Assembly (NCBI RefSeq): GCF_902833145.1
Contig: NZ_CADFEN010000001.1
Location: forward strand, 683,994-747,993
Direction of reading: 5' to 3'
Length of the DNA stretch: 64,000 nucleotides
Source of the DNA: Burkholderia sp. BCC0506
GTDB taxonomy: Bacteria; Pseudomonadota; Gammaproteobacteria; Burkholderiales; Burkholderiaceae
Shown here: positions 30,309-39,883 of the stretch, piece after piece
How the letters are laid out: every line of letters begins with the position of its first letter
How positions within the stretch are numbered: position 1 is the stretch's first letter
Made by a program: the position numbers and the translations under genes
The notes under the pieces: model-generated
The model's database searches: none
What the model was told of the DNA's origin: nothing
What the model saw: only the letters and a program-made list of their open reading frames with translations

Positions 30309-33089
30309 TCATGCGTCGGCGTCGAGCCGCGCGCGCATCGCCGCGGTGATGCGCTGGCGCGCCTTCGCATAACCTTCCCACGGGTCGCGCTTCAGCCCGT
30401 CCAGCCGTTCGTGCAGCGTGTCGATCGTCCATTGCGCGCCGCCCGTCGTCTCGGGCACCTCGTCCCACTCGAGCGGTACCGATACGCCCATGCCGGGCCG
30501 CGCGCGCACCGAATACGCGGCGATCGTGCTTGCGCCGCGCCCGTTGCGCAGATAGTCGACGAAGATCTTGCCGCGCCGGTGGCGCGGCCCCATCGTCGCG
30601 GTGAAACGCTCGGGCAGCGTGCCGGCCACGTGCTGCGCGACCGCGCGCGAAAAGTCCTTCACGTCGTCCCAGCCCGCATGCCGCGTGAGCGGCACGACGA
30701 CGTGCAGCCCCTTGCCGCCGCTCGTCTTGCAGAACGACACGAGCCCGAGTTCGTCGAGCAGCCCGCGCACGAGCTGCGCGGCGTCGATCATCGTGCGCCA
30801 CGGCAGCGCCGGATCGGGATCGAGGTCGAACACGATGCGGTCGGGCCGCTCGATGTTCGACGCGTGCGCATTCCACGTGTGCAGCTCGACCGTGCCCATC
30901 TGCGCGGCGCCGAGCAGCGCGTCGACGCTGTCGATCGACAGCAGCGGCCCGTGGCCGGGGTCGAGCCCTTCGTGCTGCGTGACGAACGGAATCTCGCGGC
31001 GCTCCGCGTGCTTCTGGAAGAACAGTTCGCCGGCGATGTCGTCCGGCGCGCGCACCAGCGAGACGGGGCGGCCTTTCAGGTCGGGCAACAACCACGGCGC
31101 GACCCACTGCCAGTAACGCGCGAGATCGATCTTGCGCGTGCCGCTTTGCGGGTCGAGCACGCGCTCGGGATGCGTGACGCGTACGCGCCCGATCCGGTCG
31201 GGGCCGGACGCGTCGCCTTTGGTGCGGGCGGCTGCACGGGCAGGCGCGGCGCGCTTGCGATCGGCGGTTTCGCCCGCGGCGTGCGACGCGCGCCGGCGTT
31301 TGTCGTCGTGGGTGGTCGGGCGTTGATCCATCGTCACCTCCGTTTCCGTGTGTTTCGGCATCTCGCGGACGATCTGCTCCGCCGGCTTGTCCTCGCGCAG
31401 CGCGATGAACGCGGCCTGCCGCACGATCCCGTCGCCGGTCCATTCGGCGAATTCGCATTCGGCGACGAGCGTCGGCTCGACCCAGTGCACGCGCGTGCGC
31501 GTGCGCTCGCGCGGCGGCGCATCGAACGGCATCGTGTCGCGTTCGTGCTTGCGCAGGATCGCGGCGAGCCGGTCGAGCATCCGCGCGTCGAAGCCGGTGC
31601 CGACGCGGCCGACGTAGCGCAGCGGCCCGGGCCCGCGCCGCCGTTTGCCGGCCGGAGGCGGTTCATGCACGCCGAGCAGCAGCGCGCCGAAGCCGTGCCG
31701 GCTGCCCGACGGCTCGGTAAAGCCGCCGATCACGAACTCCTGCCGGCGCCGGCATTTGAGCTTGATCCACGCGGGCGACCGGCCGGCGCGGTAGCGCGAT
31801 TCCGCGCGCTTGCCGATCAGCCCTTCGAGGCCGGTATCGCACGCGCTCGCGATCAGCGACGCGACGTCCTCGCCGAGATCGGGCGAAAACCGCACGCGCG
31901 CCGGATCGCTGTTCGCGAGCAGCGGTTCGAGCAGCGCGCGGCGATCGGTGAGCGACGCGTCGCGCAGGTCGTATCCGTCGAGATAAGGCAGATCGAACAC
32001 GAAGAAGGTGATCGCGTCCGAGCGGTCCGTGCCGAACGCGTTCTGCAGTGCCTGGAAATCGGGCAGGCCGTTTTCGCCGAGCACGACGGCTTCGCCGTCG
32101 AGCCACGCGTCGTCGACGTCGAGCGCCGCGAGCGCGTCGCGCTGCGCGCGCAGCTTCGCGGTCCAGTCGCGGCCTTCGCGCGTCATCAGCGTGACGCGCC
32201 GGCGCGTGCCCTTGCCGGCAATGCGCGCGAGGATCCGGTAACCGTCGAACTTCAGTTCGTAGCACCAGCCGCCCTGCGTCGGCGGGGCGTCGACCAGCGT
32301 CGCGAGTTGCGGCGCGACGCGCTCGGGCAGCGGCGCGCGCACCGCCCCTTCGACTTGCGACGGGGCGGCCGGGCGGCGGCTTTCGTCGCCTTCGTGTCGC
32401 GCGTGATGCGCATCGCCGTTCGCGCCCGTCGAGCCGCCGCGTCGCGTCGCACGCTTGCGCGCCGCGCCGTTGGACGCACCGTCGTGCACGCTGCCCGGCC
32501 GCTCGCCGACCACGTCGAATTCGTCGGCGCTGCGCGCGTCGTCGTCGCGTTCCTTGATCAGCAGCCACTGCTCCTGGCGCCCTTCCTGCCGCCCGCTGCG
32601 CACGAGCGCCCAGCCGCCGTGCAGCTTCTCGCCGTCGAGGCGGAACGTCAGCTTGCCCGCCCGATAGCCTTCGCGGGCCTGCGCGAGGCCGCCGTCGGGC
32701 GTCCACGTGCCTTCGTCCCAGACGACGACCGACCCCGCGCCGTAATGCCCGGCCGGAATCTCGCCTTCGAACGCCGCATATTCGAGCGGATGGTCCTCGA
32801 CATGCACCGCGAGCCGCTTCACCTGCGGATCGAAGCTCGGCCCCTTCGGCACGGCCCACGATTTCAGCGTGCCGTCGAGTTCGAGCCGGAAGTCGTAGTG
32901 CAGCCGGCGCGCGTGGTGCTCCTGGATCACGAAGCGCAGCGGGCGCCGTTCGCGTGCGGCGGGCTTCGCCTTCGGCTTGCTTTGCGCTTTCGTATCGGCC
33001 TTCGCGCGACGCTTGCCGTGCGCCCCTTCGGGCTCGGGCGTCGCGCCGAAATGGCGTTTGCGGCGATACGGATCGAGCTTGCCGGCCAT
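30309..33089 (-). CDS. ligD: DNA ligase D (phosphoesterase-ligase-polymerase)
   Basis: LigD is the processing and sealing enzyme of bacterial non-homologous end joining. The 926-residue protein has the Pseudomonas-type domain order. The 3'-phosphoesterase is about residues 45-190 (FVIQEHHARRLHYDFRLEL, EIPAGHYGAGSV). The ATP-dependent ligase is about 255-560 with the adenylated lysine in ELKFDGYR (Lys280). The primase-like polymerase is about 640-926 (IVFDLDPDPALPW, SGGKGLHVVVPL). Linkers are basic and disordered. ATG 33089 follows GAGGTGACGCG. It starts 39 bases after ku, so the two form one unit. Confidence 0.95.
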   Translation of the reverse strand: MAGKLDPYRRKRHFGATPEPEGAHGKRRAKADTKAQSKPKAKPAARERRPLRFVIQEHHARRLHYDFRLELDGTLKSWAVPKGPSFDPQVKRLAVHVEDHPLEYAAFEGEIPAGHYGAGSVVVWDEGTWTPDGGLAQAREGYRAGKLTFRLDGEKLHGGWALVRSGRQEGRQEQWLLIKERDDDARSADEFDVVGERPGSVHDGASNGAARKRATRRGGSTGANGDAHHARHEGDESRRPAAPSQVEGAVRAPLPERVAPQLATLVDAPPTQGGWCYELKFDGYRILARIAGKGTRRRVTLMTREGRDWTAKLRAQRDALAALDVDDAWLDGEAVVLGENGLPDFQALQNAFGTDRSDAITFFVFDLPYLDGYDLRDASLTDRRALLEPLLANSDPARVRFSPDLGEDVASLIASACDTGLEGLIGKRAESRYRAGRSPAWIKLKCRRRQEFVIGGFTEPSGSRHGFGALLLGVHEPPPAGKRRRGPGPLRYVGRVGTGFDARMLDRLAAILRKHERDTMPFDAPPRERTRTRVHWVEPTLVAECEFAEWTGDGIVRQAAFIALREDKPAEQIVREMPKHTETEVTMDQRPTTHDDKRRRASHAAGETADRKRAAPARAAARTKGDASGPDRIGRVRVTHPERVLDPQSGTRKIDLARYWQWVAPWLLPDLKGRPVSLVRAPDDIAGELFFQKHAERREIPFVTQHEGLDPGHGPLLSIDSVDALLGAAQMGTVELHTWNAHASNIERPDRIVFDLDPDPALPWRTMIDAAQLVRGLLDELGLVSFCKTSGGKGLHVVVPLTRHAGWDDVKDFSRAVAQHVAGTLPERFTATMGPRHRRGKIFVDYLRNGRGASTIAAYSVRARPGMGVSVPLEWDEVPETTGGAQWTIDTLHERLDGLKRDPWEGYAKARQRITAAMRARLDADA

Positions 33090-33128
33090 CGCGTCACCTC
33101 GTCGGAATCGGAATCGACGCCATCGACG

Positions 33129-34139
33129 TCACGCCGCATGCTTGCGGCGCGCGGCGGTTTTCTTCGCCGCGGCGTCGCCGGCCGCGCCGCGTTTCGCGGC
33201 CGTCCGCTTCGCCGCGGTTTTCGTCGCCGCACCTTTCGATGCGGATTTCGATGGCGGCTTGCGGCGCGCGCCGCTTCGCGACGACGACGCCTCGTCCGCC
33301 TCTTCGCCGCGCTCCTCGCGCAAATCGGCCGCGCGCGCACCGGCGCCGCCCTTCAGGCTGCGCTTGAGCAGCTCGGTGAGATCGACCACGTTGGTCGCCG
33401 CGCGGCCGGTCTGCGCGGGCCGGTCCTCGATCTCCTCGATCTTGCCCGCGCGCACCTTGCGCTCGACCAGTTCGAGGATGTCGTCGCGGAACGTGTCGTG
33501 ATATTCGTCGGGCGTCCATGTGCCGGACATGTCGTCGATCAGCTTCTTCGCCATCCCGAGTTCGCGCGCGGTGACGCCCGCGCGCTTCGCGTCGTCGGCC
33601 GGCACCGACAGCTCGTCGAGCGGGCGCAGTTCCTCCTGCCAGCGCAGCGTATCGAGCGCGAGCATCGGCCCGACCGGAATCAGCGCGCCCAGATGCTGGC
33701 GGTCGCGCATCACCACGAGCGCGATGCCGATCTTGCCGCTGTCCTTCAGCGCGTCGCGCAGCAGCGCATAGACCTTCTCGCCCTTGCGGTCCGGCACCAG
33801 GTAGTACGGCGTGTCGAGATAGAGAAACGACACGGCGTCCTCGTCGACGAAGGTCAGGATGTCGACGGTCTGCGTCGATTCCGGATTCGCCGCGCGAATC
33901 TCTTCGTCGGTCAGCACGACGTAACGCTCCTTCTCGTACTCGTAGCCGCGCACGATGTCCTCGCGCGTGACTTCCTTGCCGGTGCGCTTGTTGATCTGCC
34001 GATAGCCGATCGGGTCCATCGAACGCTTGTCGAGCATCCGGAACGACGGCTTCACGGTGCGCGTCGCCGGAAACAGCTGCACCGGCACGTGCACGAGCCC
34101 GAAGCTGATCGCGCCTTTCCATATCATCCGCGGTGCCAT
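33129..34139 (-). CDS. ku: Ku DNA end-binding protein
   Basis: Bacterial Ku homodimer binds double-strand ends and recruits LigD. The 336-residue protein has the beta-barrel core from MAPRMIWKGAISFGLVHVPV through SFLYLDTPYYLVPDRKGEK and the helical LigD-interacting region (about 215-260). The C-terminal 75 residues are a Lys/Ala/Arg-rich tail typical of Ku proteins that bind DNA internally. ATG 34139 follows AGGAACAGC. The gap to katE is 69 bases without a visible promoter, so ku may be read from katE or rpoN. Confidence 0.95.
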   Translation of the reverse strand: MAPRMIWKGAISFGLVHVPVQLFPATRTVKPSFRMLDKRSMDPIGYRQINKRTGKEVTREDIVRGYEYEKERYVVLTDEEIRAANPESTQTVDILTFVDEDAVSFLYLDTPYYLVPDRKGEKVYALLRDALKDSGKIGIALVVMRDRQHLGALIPVGPMLALDTLRWQEELRPLDELSVPADDAKRAGVTARELGMAKKLIDDMSGTWTPDEYHDTFRDDILELVERKVRAGKIEEIEDRPAQTGRAATNVVDLTELLKRSLKGGAGARAADLREERGEEADEASSSRSGARRKPPSKSASKGAATKTAAKRTAAKRGAAGDAAAKKTAARRKHAA

Positions 34140-34208
34140 GCTGTTCCTCCTTGCCGGGTGCGCGCCCGCCCGCCGGCAGGCGCGCCGTACCGCGAGCCGC
34201 TGTCGGCC

Positions 34209-36314
34209 CTATGCCGGCAGCTCCGCCGCCTGCTGTTCGCGCGCCCACACGCGATGCTGACCGAGGTAATCCGACAGCGTGTTCAGCACCGCGTCGAGAT
34301 CGACGGCCTGCCCGACGCACACCCCTTCGGCCGGATCCGGCAGGTGCGCGGCGCTGAGCAGTTGCCGCCCCGAGCCGACGGCCGCGATCGGCTTCAGGTG
34401 CTTGAACGCCTCGCGCACGAAATGGCGGGCGTCGGCGCTGTGCGCGAGATCGCGGCCGTCGCCGTCGCCGCCGCACACGAACACCGCGTCGAACATCACC
34501 GACGGCATGCCGACGAGCGTTGCTTCCGGCACGAGGCCGCCGATCGGCGCGAGCGTCGGCGCGACGAGCGTCGGCACCGCGTGCGCGGCCTGCAACGCAT
34601 CGCGCACCTGCTCGACCAGCACCGGGTTCACGCCGGGCGTCGCGATCAGCGCGATCTTGCGCGAGCGGATACCGGGCTTCGCGCGGCCGATCAGGCTCAG
34701 CGCGGGCGAGGGTTGCGGGACGGCCGGCGTCGCGGCCGCCTGCGGCGCGGGCAGCCCGAGCCGTTCGGCGACCTGCGCGGCGAGCCCCGCGTCGAAGCGC
34801 GCGATGATCTCGTTGACCACCCGCTCGCGAATATGCGGCTGCGTCACCTTGCCGAGTTCGAAGCAGTACGCGTCGCGGATATGCCGCTGCTCGACGTCGG
34901 TCATGCTCTGGTAGAACAGCGCGGCCTGCGAGAAATGGTCGGCGAACGATTCGCTGCGCACGCGCACCTTGTGGCCCTCGAGCGGCTCGGGCACGGTCTC
35001 GAACCCGCCGCCGGACGGCGCGGGCGGCGTCTCGCGCGGCCAGCCGCCGCTCGTCGAATTCGGCTCGTACGACGCCTGTCCGACGTTGATCGTCTGACGG
35101 TGCAGCGCGTCGCGCTGGTTGTTCGCGAACGGGCACACCGGCCGGTTGATCGGAATCTCGTGGAAATTCGGGCCGCCGAGCCGGCTCAACTGCGTATCGG
35201 TGTACGAGAACAGCCGCCCCTGCAACAGCGGATCGTTCGTGAAATCGATGCCCGGCACCACGTGGCCCGGGTGAAACGCGACCTGCTCGGTCTCCGCGAA
35301 GAAGTTGTCGGGGTTGCGGTTCAGCGTCATCCGGCCGATCGGCCGCACCGGCACGCGTTCTTCCGGCACGAGCTTGGTCGGATCCAGCAGGTCGAAGTCG
35401 AATGTGTCCGCGTCGGCCGGGTCGATCATCTGCACGCCCAGCTCGAACTCCGGATAGTCGCCGCGCTCGATCGCCATCCACAGGTCGCGCCGGTTGAAAT
35501 CCGGGTCGTGGCCGGCGATGCGCTGCGCTTCGTCCCACAGCAGCGAATACGCGCCGCTCACCGGGCGCCAGTGGAATTTCACGAAGCGCTCGACGCCGGC
35601 CGCGTTCACGAAGCGGAACGTGTGCACGCCGAAGCCGTCCATCGCGCGATAGCTCGCCGGCAGCGCGCGGTCCGACATCAGCCACAGCACCATGTGCGCG
35701 GTTTCCGGCACCAGCGACACGAAATCCCAGAACGTGTCGTGCGCGGACGCGCCGGTCGGCATCTCGTTCGGCGCCTCGGGCTTCACCGCATGCACGAAGT
35801 CGGGAAACTTGATCGCGTCCTGGATGAAGAACACCGGCATGTTGTTGCCGACGAGATCGTAGTTGCCCTCCTCGGTATAGAACTTCACCGCGAAGCCGCG
35901 CACGTCGCGCACGGTGTCGGACGACCCGCGCGGCCCCTGCACGGTCGAGAAGCGCACGTATACGGGCGTTTCGGCCGCCGGGTCCTGCAGGAACGCGGCC
36001 TTCGTATAGTCGGCCATCGGCTCGTACACGCGGAACACGCCGTGCGCGCCCGAGCCGCGCGCGTGCACCACCCGCTCCGGAATGCGCTCGTGATCGAAAT
36101 GCGTGATCTTCTCGCGCATGATGAAGTCTTCGAGCAGCGACGGGCCGCGCGCGCCGCCGCGCAACGTGTTCTGGTTGTCGGCGATCCGCACGCCCTGGTT
36201 GGTGCGCAGCGCCTCGCCGTCGGGCCGCGCACGGTTCGCTTCGAGCTGACGCGATTTCGCGCTGTCCTGCGGCTGCGTCGGTGGCGTGTAGCCGGCGGAT
36301 GGGGGAGTCGTCAT
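34209..36314 (-). CDS. katE: Large-subunit catalase (HPII/KatE type)
   Basis: This monofunctional haem catalase decomposes hydrogen peroxide. The 701-residue length and a C-terminal DJ-1/GATase-like domain (from about residue 530, [19 protein letters not shown]) mark the HPII class. Core motifs include [16 protein letters not shown] (distal His), [16 protein letters not shown] (distal Asn) and [15 protein letters not shown] (proximal Tyr haem ligand). I chose ATG 36314, nine bases after GAGGA; an in-frame ATG 21 bases upstream has no ribosome site. It sits downstream of rpoN and the DUF1328 gene in the same direction with short gaps. Confidence 0.95.
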   Translation of the reverse strand: MTTPPSAGYTPPTQPQDSAKSRQLEANRARPDGEALRTNQGVRIADNQNTLRGGARGPSLLEDFIMREKITHFDHERIPERVVHARGSGAHGVFRVYEPMADYTKAAFLQDPAAETPVYVRFSTVQGPRGSSDTVRDVRGFAVKFYTEEGNYDLVGNNMPVFFIQDAIKFPDFVHAVKPEAPNEMPTGASAHDTFWDFVSLVPETAHMVLWLMSDRALPASYRAMDGFGVHTFRFVNAAGVERFVKFHWRPVSGAYSLLWDEAQRIAGHDPDFNRRDLWMAIERGDYPEFELGVQMIDPADADTFDFDLLDPTKLVPEERVPVRPIGRMTLNRNPDNFFAETEQVAFHPGHVVPGIDFTNDPLLQGRLFSYTDTQLSRLGGPNFHEIPINRPVCPFANNQRDALHRQTINVGQASYEPNSTSGGWPRETPPAPSGGGFETVPEPLEGHKVRVRSESFADHFSQAALFYQSMTDVEQRHIRDAYCFELGKVTQPHIRERVVNEIIARFDAGLAAQVAERLGLPAPQAAATPAVPQPSPALSLIGRAKPGIRSRKIALIATPGVNPVLVEQVRDALQAAHAVPTLVAPTLAPIGGLVPEATLVGMPSVMFDAVFVCGGDGDGRDLAHSADARHFVREAFKHLKPIAAVGSGRQLLSAAHLPDPAEGVCVGQAVDLDAVLNTLSDYLGQHRVWAREQQAAELPA

Positions 36315-36429
36315 CGTCAGGTGTCCTCGTGGCATTCGGTAGGGAACCGCCGCCGCGCGGCGCCGGCGCGCGTGCGGACGGCAGGGAGAGCCGGCCCGCC
36401 GCGCGACGCGTGCGCGGGCCGGTGCGGCA

Positions 36430-36816
36430 TCAGGGCGCGCGCAGCGCCGCGTCGAATTCGGCGGCCGTCACGTCGAGCGCCACGTTGCATTCGATCGCGG
36501 CGTCCTCGACGCGCGGCTTGTGCTCGTCCACCGCGCGCCGCGCGCGGTCGCACAGCTGCGTGCGCACGCGCAGCCGGTCGGCCGTGTCCAGCATCGCGTA
36601 GCGTTCGATCACGTCCGCGTCGAACCGCATGTCGACCGAGCAGCGCCATTGGCGCGCGTCCTCGTCGGACGGCACGCGCACCCACGTCACGTTGATCGTC
36701 AGCCGCCCGGACGCGTCGTCCGCATGCACGACGACGGTCGACTGCGACGGAAAACCGATCGCGAGCGCGTGCTCGAGTTCCGCGACGCGCTGCGCCCGGT
36801 CGGGCGTGGCCGTCAT
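36430..36816 (-). CDS. Small hypothetical protein (DUF3022-like, 128 aa)
   Basis: The soluble 128-residue protein contains [41 protein letters not shown] and [18 protein letters not shown], followed by a helical tail. It seems to belong to a small Burkholderia family (DUF3022 is my tentative name) with no known function. It shares the ERYAxLD...RxRV motif with the 121-aa protein at 27493. ATG 36816 overlaps the stop of the DUF1328 gene (ATGA). Confidence 0.6.
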   Translation of the reverse strand: MTATPDRAQRVAELEHALAIGFPSQSTVVVHADDASGRLTINVTWVRVPSDEDARQWRCSVDMRFDADVIERYAMLDTADRLRVRTQLCDRARRAVDEHKPRVEDAAIECNVALDVTAAEFDAALRAP

Positions 36817-36974
36817 CGGCGCACGACCCCCAGCAACAGCGTGACCAGGAAGATCACGACGAAGATGTAGAACAGGATCTTCGCGATCTCGGCCGCGCCG
36901 GCGGCGATGCCGCCGAACCCGAACACGGCCGCGATGATCGCGATGATGAAGAAGATGATGGCGTATCGAAGCAT
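36813..36974 (-). CDS. DUF1328 small membrane protein
   Basis: The 53-residue protein is nearly all membrane: [39 protein letters not shown], two segments separated by [14 protein letters not shown]. It matches the DUF1328/YtjA family in length and sequence. Members are stress-induced in many Gram-negatives but have no defined role. ATG 36974 follows CCAGGAGGG; the longer frame to 37028 is arginine-rich. Its stop overlaps the next gene. Confidence 0.85.
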   Translation of the reverse strand: MLRYAIIFFIIAIIAAVFGFGGIAAGAAEIAKILFYIFVVIFLVTLLLGVVRR

Positions 36975-37020
36975 GGAACCCTCCTGGATGACAGCGGTCG
37001 TCACTAAACGTCGGCGGCGC

Positions 37021-37209
37021 TCACGCATCGTGCTTGTGTTTCGGTTTGCCGCGCGTGGGCGTGGAAGCCATTTTCTCGAGCTCTTTCTCGCTCATCGACT
37101 TGGCCATCGATTTCGACGGCGGTTTGAGATCCTTCATTTTCGTGTCGCCGCGCTTGGCCGATAGCGCGGCCCCGGCGGCGCGCTGCTGGGCCTGGGATTT
37201 GGCTGGCAT
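37021..37209 (-). CDS. DUF3008 family small basic protein
   Basis: The 62-residue protein begins [20 protein letters not shown] and continues with [17 protein letters not shown] and a Lys/His tail, the DUF3008 pattern. It is small, basic, cytoplasmic and of unknown function. ATG 37209 follows AGAGGAGCG. It lies 73 bases after rpoN and 46 before the DUF1328 gene, consistent with one transcript. Confidence 0.75.
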   Translation of the reverse strand: MPAKSQAQQRAAGAALSAKRGDTKMKDLKPPSKSMAKSMSEKELEKMASTPTRGKPKHKHDA

Positions 37210-37282
37210 GATTGCGCTCCTCTCGTTGGCGCGCGAGCCGACCCGGACGCGCCGGCTCGCGCGTGGTTGGAACAGTGGGCCG

Positions 37283-38716
37283 TCACGCGGCGTCGCGGCG
37301 CCGCAGGTCGGCCGGCGGAATCTTCATCGCCTGGCGATACTTCGTCACCGTGCGACGCGCAAGAAGGATGCCGCGGCCCGCGAGGTTTTCCGCGAGCGCG
37401 ACGTCGGACAGCGGATCGGTATGGCGCTCGGCCGCGATCATGTCGCGGATCAGCACCTTCGCGGCCGAGGCCGAACACACGCCCTTGCCGGCCGCCTCGA
37501 GCTTGCGCGGGAAGAAATGCTTGAATTCGAACGTGCCGTGCGGCGTGGCCATGTACTTGTTGCCGGTCGCGCGCGATACCGTCGATTCGTGCAGGTCGAG
37601 CTCTTCCGCGATGTCGCGCAGCACCAGCGGCTTCATCGCGATCTCGCCGTAGCGGAAGAAATCGCGCTGCCGCGCGACGATGCATTCGCCCACGCGCTGA
37701 ATCGTGTCGAAACGCTTCTGCACGTTGCGGATCAGCCAGCGCGCTTCCTGCAGTTGCTGGCCGAGCGGCGAGTCGCGCTCGCCGCTCGACTGCGCGAACA
37801 GGGTCGCATAGCGCTCATGCAGCCGCGCGCGCGGCAGCACGGCCGGATTGATCGTCACGATCCATTCGTCGCGCACCTGGCGCACGATCACGTCGGGCAC
37901 CACGTAGTCGCCGCGCGTGCTGCCGTAGTGATTGCCGGGGCGCGGGTCCAGCCCGCGCACGAGGGCGCAGGCGGCCTGCAGCGTCTGCTGGTTGCAGCCG
38001 AGGCGCCGCTGGATCTCGGCCGTCTCGCGGCGCGCGAGCCGCTCCAGATGCTCGCGCGCGATCGCCTTCGCTTCCGCGAGCGCCGGCGTGCCGGCCGGAA
38101 TCGCATCGAGCTGCAATACGAGACATTCGGACAACGAACGGGCGGCGATGCCCGGCCGGTCGAGCATCTGCACGAGCCGCAGCGCGACCGCGAGATCCTG
38201 CTCCGACAGCAGCCATGCCGGATCGGCGGCGACCAGCAATTCGGGAAGCGCCTGACGCAGGTAGCCGTCGTCGTCCAGCGCGTCGATCACGAGACGCGCG
38301 GCTTCGCGATCGCGCTTGTTGAGCGGATAGAGCCGCAGCGCATCGTGCAGTTGCTGATGCAGCGACGGCTCGGCGGCGATCCATTCGCCGGGCGACAGAC
38401 CATCGGTGTCGTCGCCCTGGCGGCTCGTGCCGCGCGGCGCGGGGGCCGCGGTAAATGGCACCTCGCCATCCGGCGGACGGATGTCGTCGTGCTCGGACGC
38501 CGCTTCCGGCGCGGCCGCTTCGGTCGGCTGCTCGGGCGTGGCGGCGACGGATTCCTCGTCGCCCTGGCCGTCTTCGAGAAACGGGTTCATGTCGAGCGCC
38601 TGACGCAATTCCTGTTGAAACTCGAGCGAGGACAACTGCAGCAGCCGCAGCGACTGCTGAAGCCTCGGCGTAAGTGCGAGATGCTGTCGCATCTGCAGCG
38701 CAAGCGAGACGGGCAT
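37283..38716 (-). CDS. rpoN: RNA polymerase sigma-54 factor (paralogue)
   Basis: The 477-residue protein has all sigma-54 regions. Region I is glutamine/leucine-rich (MRQHLALTPRLQQSLRLLQL, then MNPFLE) and contacts activators. A short acidic region II follows (about 45-95), then the core-binding and helix-turn-helix parts (ESTVSRATGNKYM). The RpoN box is ARRTVTKYR near residue 460. Betaproteobacteria usually have a housekeeping rpoN near lptB and ptsN; none of those genes are here, so this is likely a second, dedicated copy. ATG 38716 follows GTCAGGAGGC. A -24/-12 promoter precedes it, implying that a sigma-54 drives its own gene. Downstream genes may be in its operon down to ligD. Confidence 0.93.
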   Translation of the reverse strand: MPVSLALQMRQHLALTPRLQQSLRLLQLSSLEFQQELRQALDMNPFLEDGQGDEESVAATPEQPTEAAAPEAASEHDDIRPPDGEVPFTAAPAPRGTSRQGDDTDGLSPGEWIAAEPSLHQQLHDALRLYPLNKRDREAARLVIDALDDDGYLRQALPELLVAADPAWLLSEQDLAVALRLVQMLDRPGIAARSLSECLVLQLDAIPAGTPALAEAKAIAREHLERLARRETAEIQRRLGCNQQTLQAACALVRGLDPRPGNHYGSTRGDYVVPDVIVRQVRDEWIVTINPAVLPRARLHERYATLFAQSSGERDSPLGQQLQEARWLIRNVQKRFDTIQRVGECIVARQRDFFRYGEIAMKPLVLRDIAEELDLHESTVSRATGNKYMATPHGTFEFKHFFPRKLEAAGKGVCSASAAKVLIRDMIAAERHTDPLSDVALAENLAGRGILLARRTVTKYRQAMKIPPADLRRRDAA

Positions 38717-38775
38717 CGAAAGCCTCCTGACGGTTCGGTTCGCGGGTTCGCGGTAGGTCTTCTACCGGACGTCAC

Positions 38776-38789
38776 GCAGCTTCCGTGCC
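38776..38789 (-). promoter_or_regulatory. Sigma-54 type promoter for the rpoN paralogue
   Basis: The minus strand reads TGGCACGGAAGCTGCG: full TGGCACG -24 and CTGC at -12. The predicted start near 38764 is 48 bases before ATG 38716. A T-run followed by TTACAAGG near 38860-38876 lies about 70 bases further upstream. Confidence 0.6.
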
Positions 38790-38944
38790 AGTCCTGCAAA
38801 GCGTGCTGCGGCGCGGCTCTCCGGGGTTCGTACCCCGTCTCGCCACGCGCGAAAACCGCTTTTTTACAAGGCCGGGGCAAGTTAGGGGGCACGTATTTCG
38901 CTCGCGGGAAGCGGCGCGGCCGGACGTCGCCGGACGCGGCGCCG

Positions 38945-39454
38945 TCACCGCTTCGCGTCGATGCGGTCCACCGCCGAACGATCGAGAAACGCCGTCGTCA
39001 GCTCGGGCAGGTGGCGCAGCAGCCACGCGGCCATGTCCTGCTCCTGCTGAAGGATCCGCTCGCAACAGGCGCGAATCTCCTCCTCGCCGGCCGCATGCGC
39101 GGCCGCGACGAGCGCCGTGTACGCCGCGATCTCCAACTGCTCGAACGCATAACCGGCGAGCGCCGTCTTCACCACCTCGTCGTCGGCCAGCATCCCGCTC
39201 GCGATCTGCCCGTATGCGGCGATGCGCGCCGCCAGGTCCTTCGTCGCCGACGGCGACGTGCCGAGCCGCATCAGGCACGCTTCGACGAGCGCCTGCTGGC
39301 CGAGCGTCTCGTCCAGATGCAGTCGAAGCCGGTCCTGCAGCTGCGGATGGTGGCCGACCCGCTTTATCTGCGCGTCGATCATCGTCTCGGCCTGGCGCTC
39401 CATCGCGTACGCATCGCGCAGCCATTCCTCCAGGTGCTCGTGCTGGTTCGCCAT
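38945..39454 (-). CDS. DUF892 (YciF-like) ferritin-like protein
   Basis: The 169-residue four-helix protein begins with EHLEEWLRDAYAMERQAETMI, the DUF892 signature, and has repeated acidic/His helices (HLDETLGQQALVEACL, FEQLEIAAYTALV, CERILQQEQDMAAWL) that provide a ferritin-like di-metal site. Family members such as YciE/YciF are stress-induced and possibly store iron or oxidise substrates. ATG 39454 follows CCGGAGGAACGCG. It is last in the 40464-38945 operon. Confidence 0.85.
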   Translation of the reverse strand: MANQHEHLEEWLRDAYAMERQAETMIDAQIKRVGHHPQLQDRLRLHLDETLGQQALVEACLMRLGTSPSATKDLAARIAAYGQIASGMLADDEVVKTALAGYAFEQLEIAAYTALVAAAHAAGEEEIRACCERILQQEQDMAAWLLRHLPELTTAFLDRSAVDRIDAKR

Positions 39455-39520
39455 CGCGTTCCTCCGGTCGTATCGCCGTGCGGCATGCCGCGACGCATCG
39501 CCGCGACGCGTCGTCTCAGC

Positions 39521-39835
39521 TCAGTACTGCATCGGCGGCGGCGTGCCCGGCAGCGGCGGGTCGCCCTGCGCGCCGTTCGGGCCCGGCGGCGGCACGTCGG
39601 CCGGTTCGCCGACGGTCGCGCCCGGCGGCATCGCGTTGCCCGGCGACGGACGCGTGTCGTAGCGCGTATTCGCGTCCGGCATCGTCGTGGTCGACTGCGC
39701 GCCGCGGCCGTCGGGCGGCGCGGGCGGGGCCCCGCGCGCGCCGTACGGGCCGTTGGTGGGTTGCGTGCATGCGCCCAGCGCGCACGCGGCGGCGAACGCA
39801 CAGGCGCCCACGCGTATCGTCTGGATCGTGTTCAT
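39521..39835 (-). CDS. Small proline-rich lipoprotein
   Basis: The 104-residue protein has a lipoprotein signal ending LGAC (predicted lipidated Cys22) after a hydrophobic ACAFAAACA segment. The mature part is disordered, rich in Pro, Gly and Asn, with no recognisable domain, and ends PPPMQY. It is probably anchored in the outer membrane. ATG 39835 follows ACGGAGGACTCG. It lies between the 103-aa gene and the DUF892 gene with gaps of 48 and 66 bases. Confidence 0.7.
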   Translation of the reverse strand: MNTIQTIRVGACAFAAACALGACTQPTNGPYGARGAPPAPPDGRGAQSTTTMPDANTRYDTRPSPGNAMPPGATVGEPADVPPPGPNGAQGDPPLPGTPPPMQY

Positions 39836-39883
39836 CGAGTCCTCCGTGAATCGGCGGCGCCGGGCCGGCCAGTGCGGCGCGGC

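Noticed and set aside
34153-34166. GG-N10-GC upstream of ku
   Set aside because: The -12 reads CGGC and the implied transcript start would be almost at the start codon; ku is more likely read from upstream genes.
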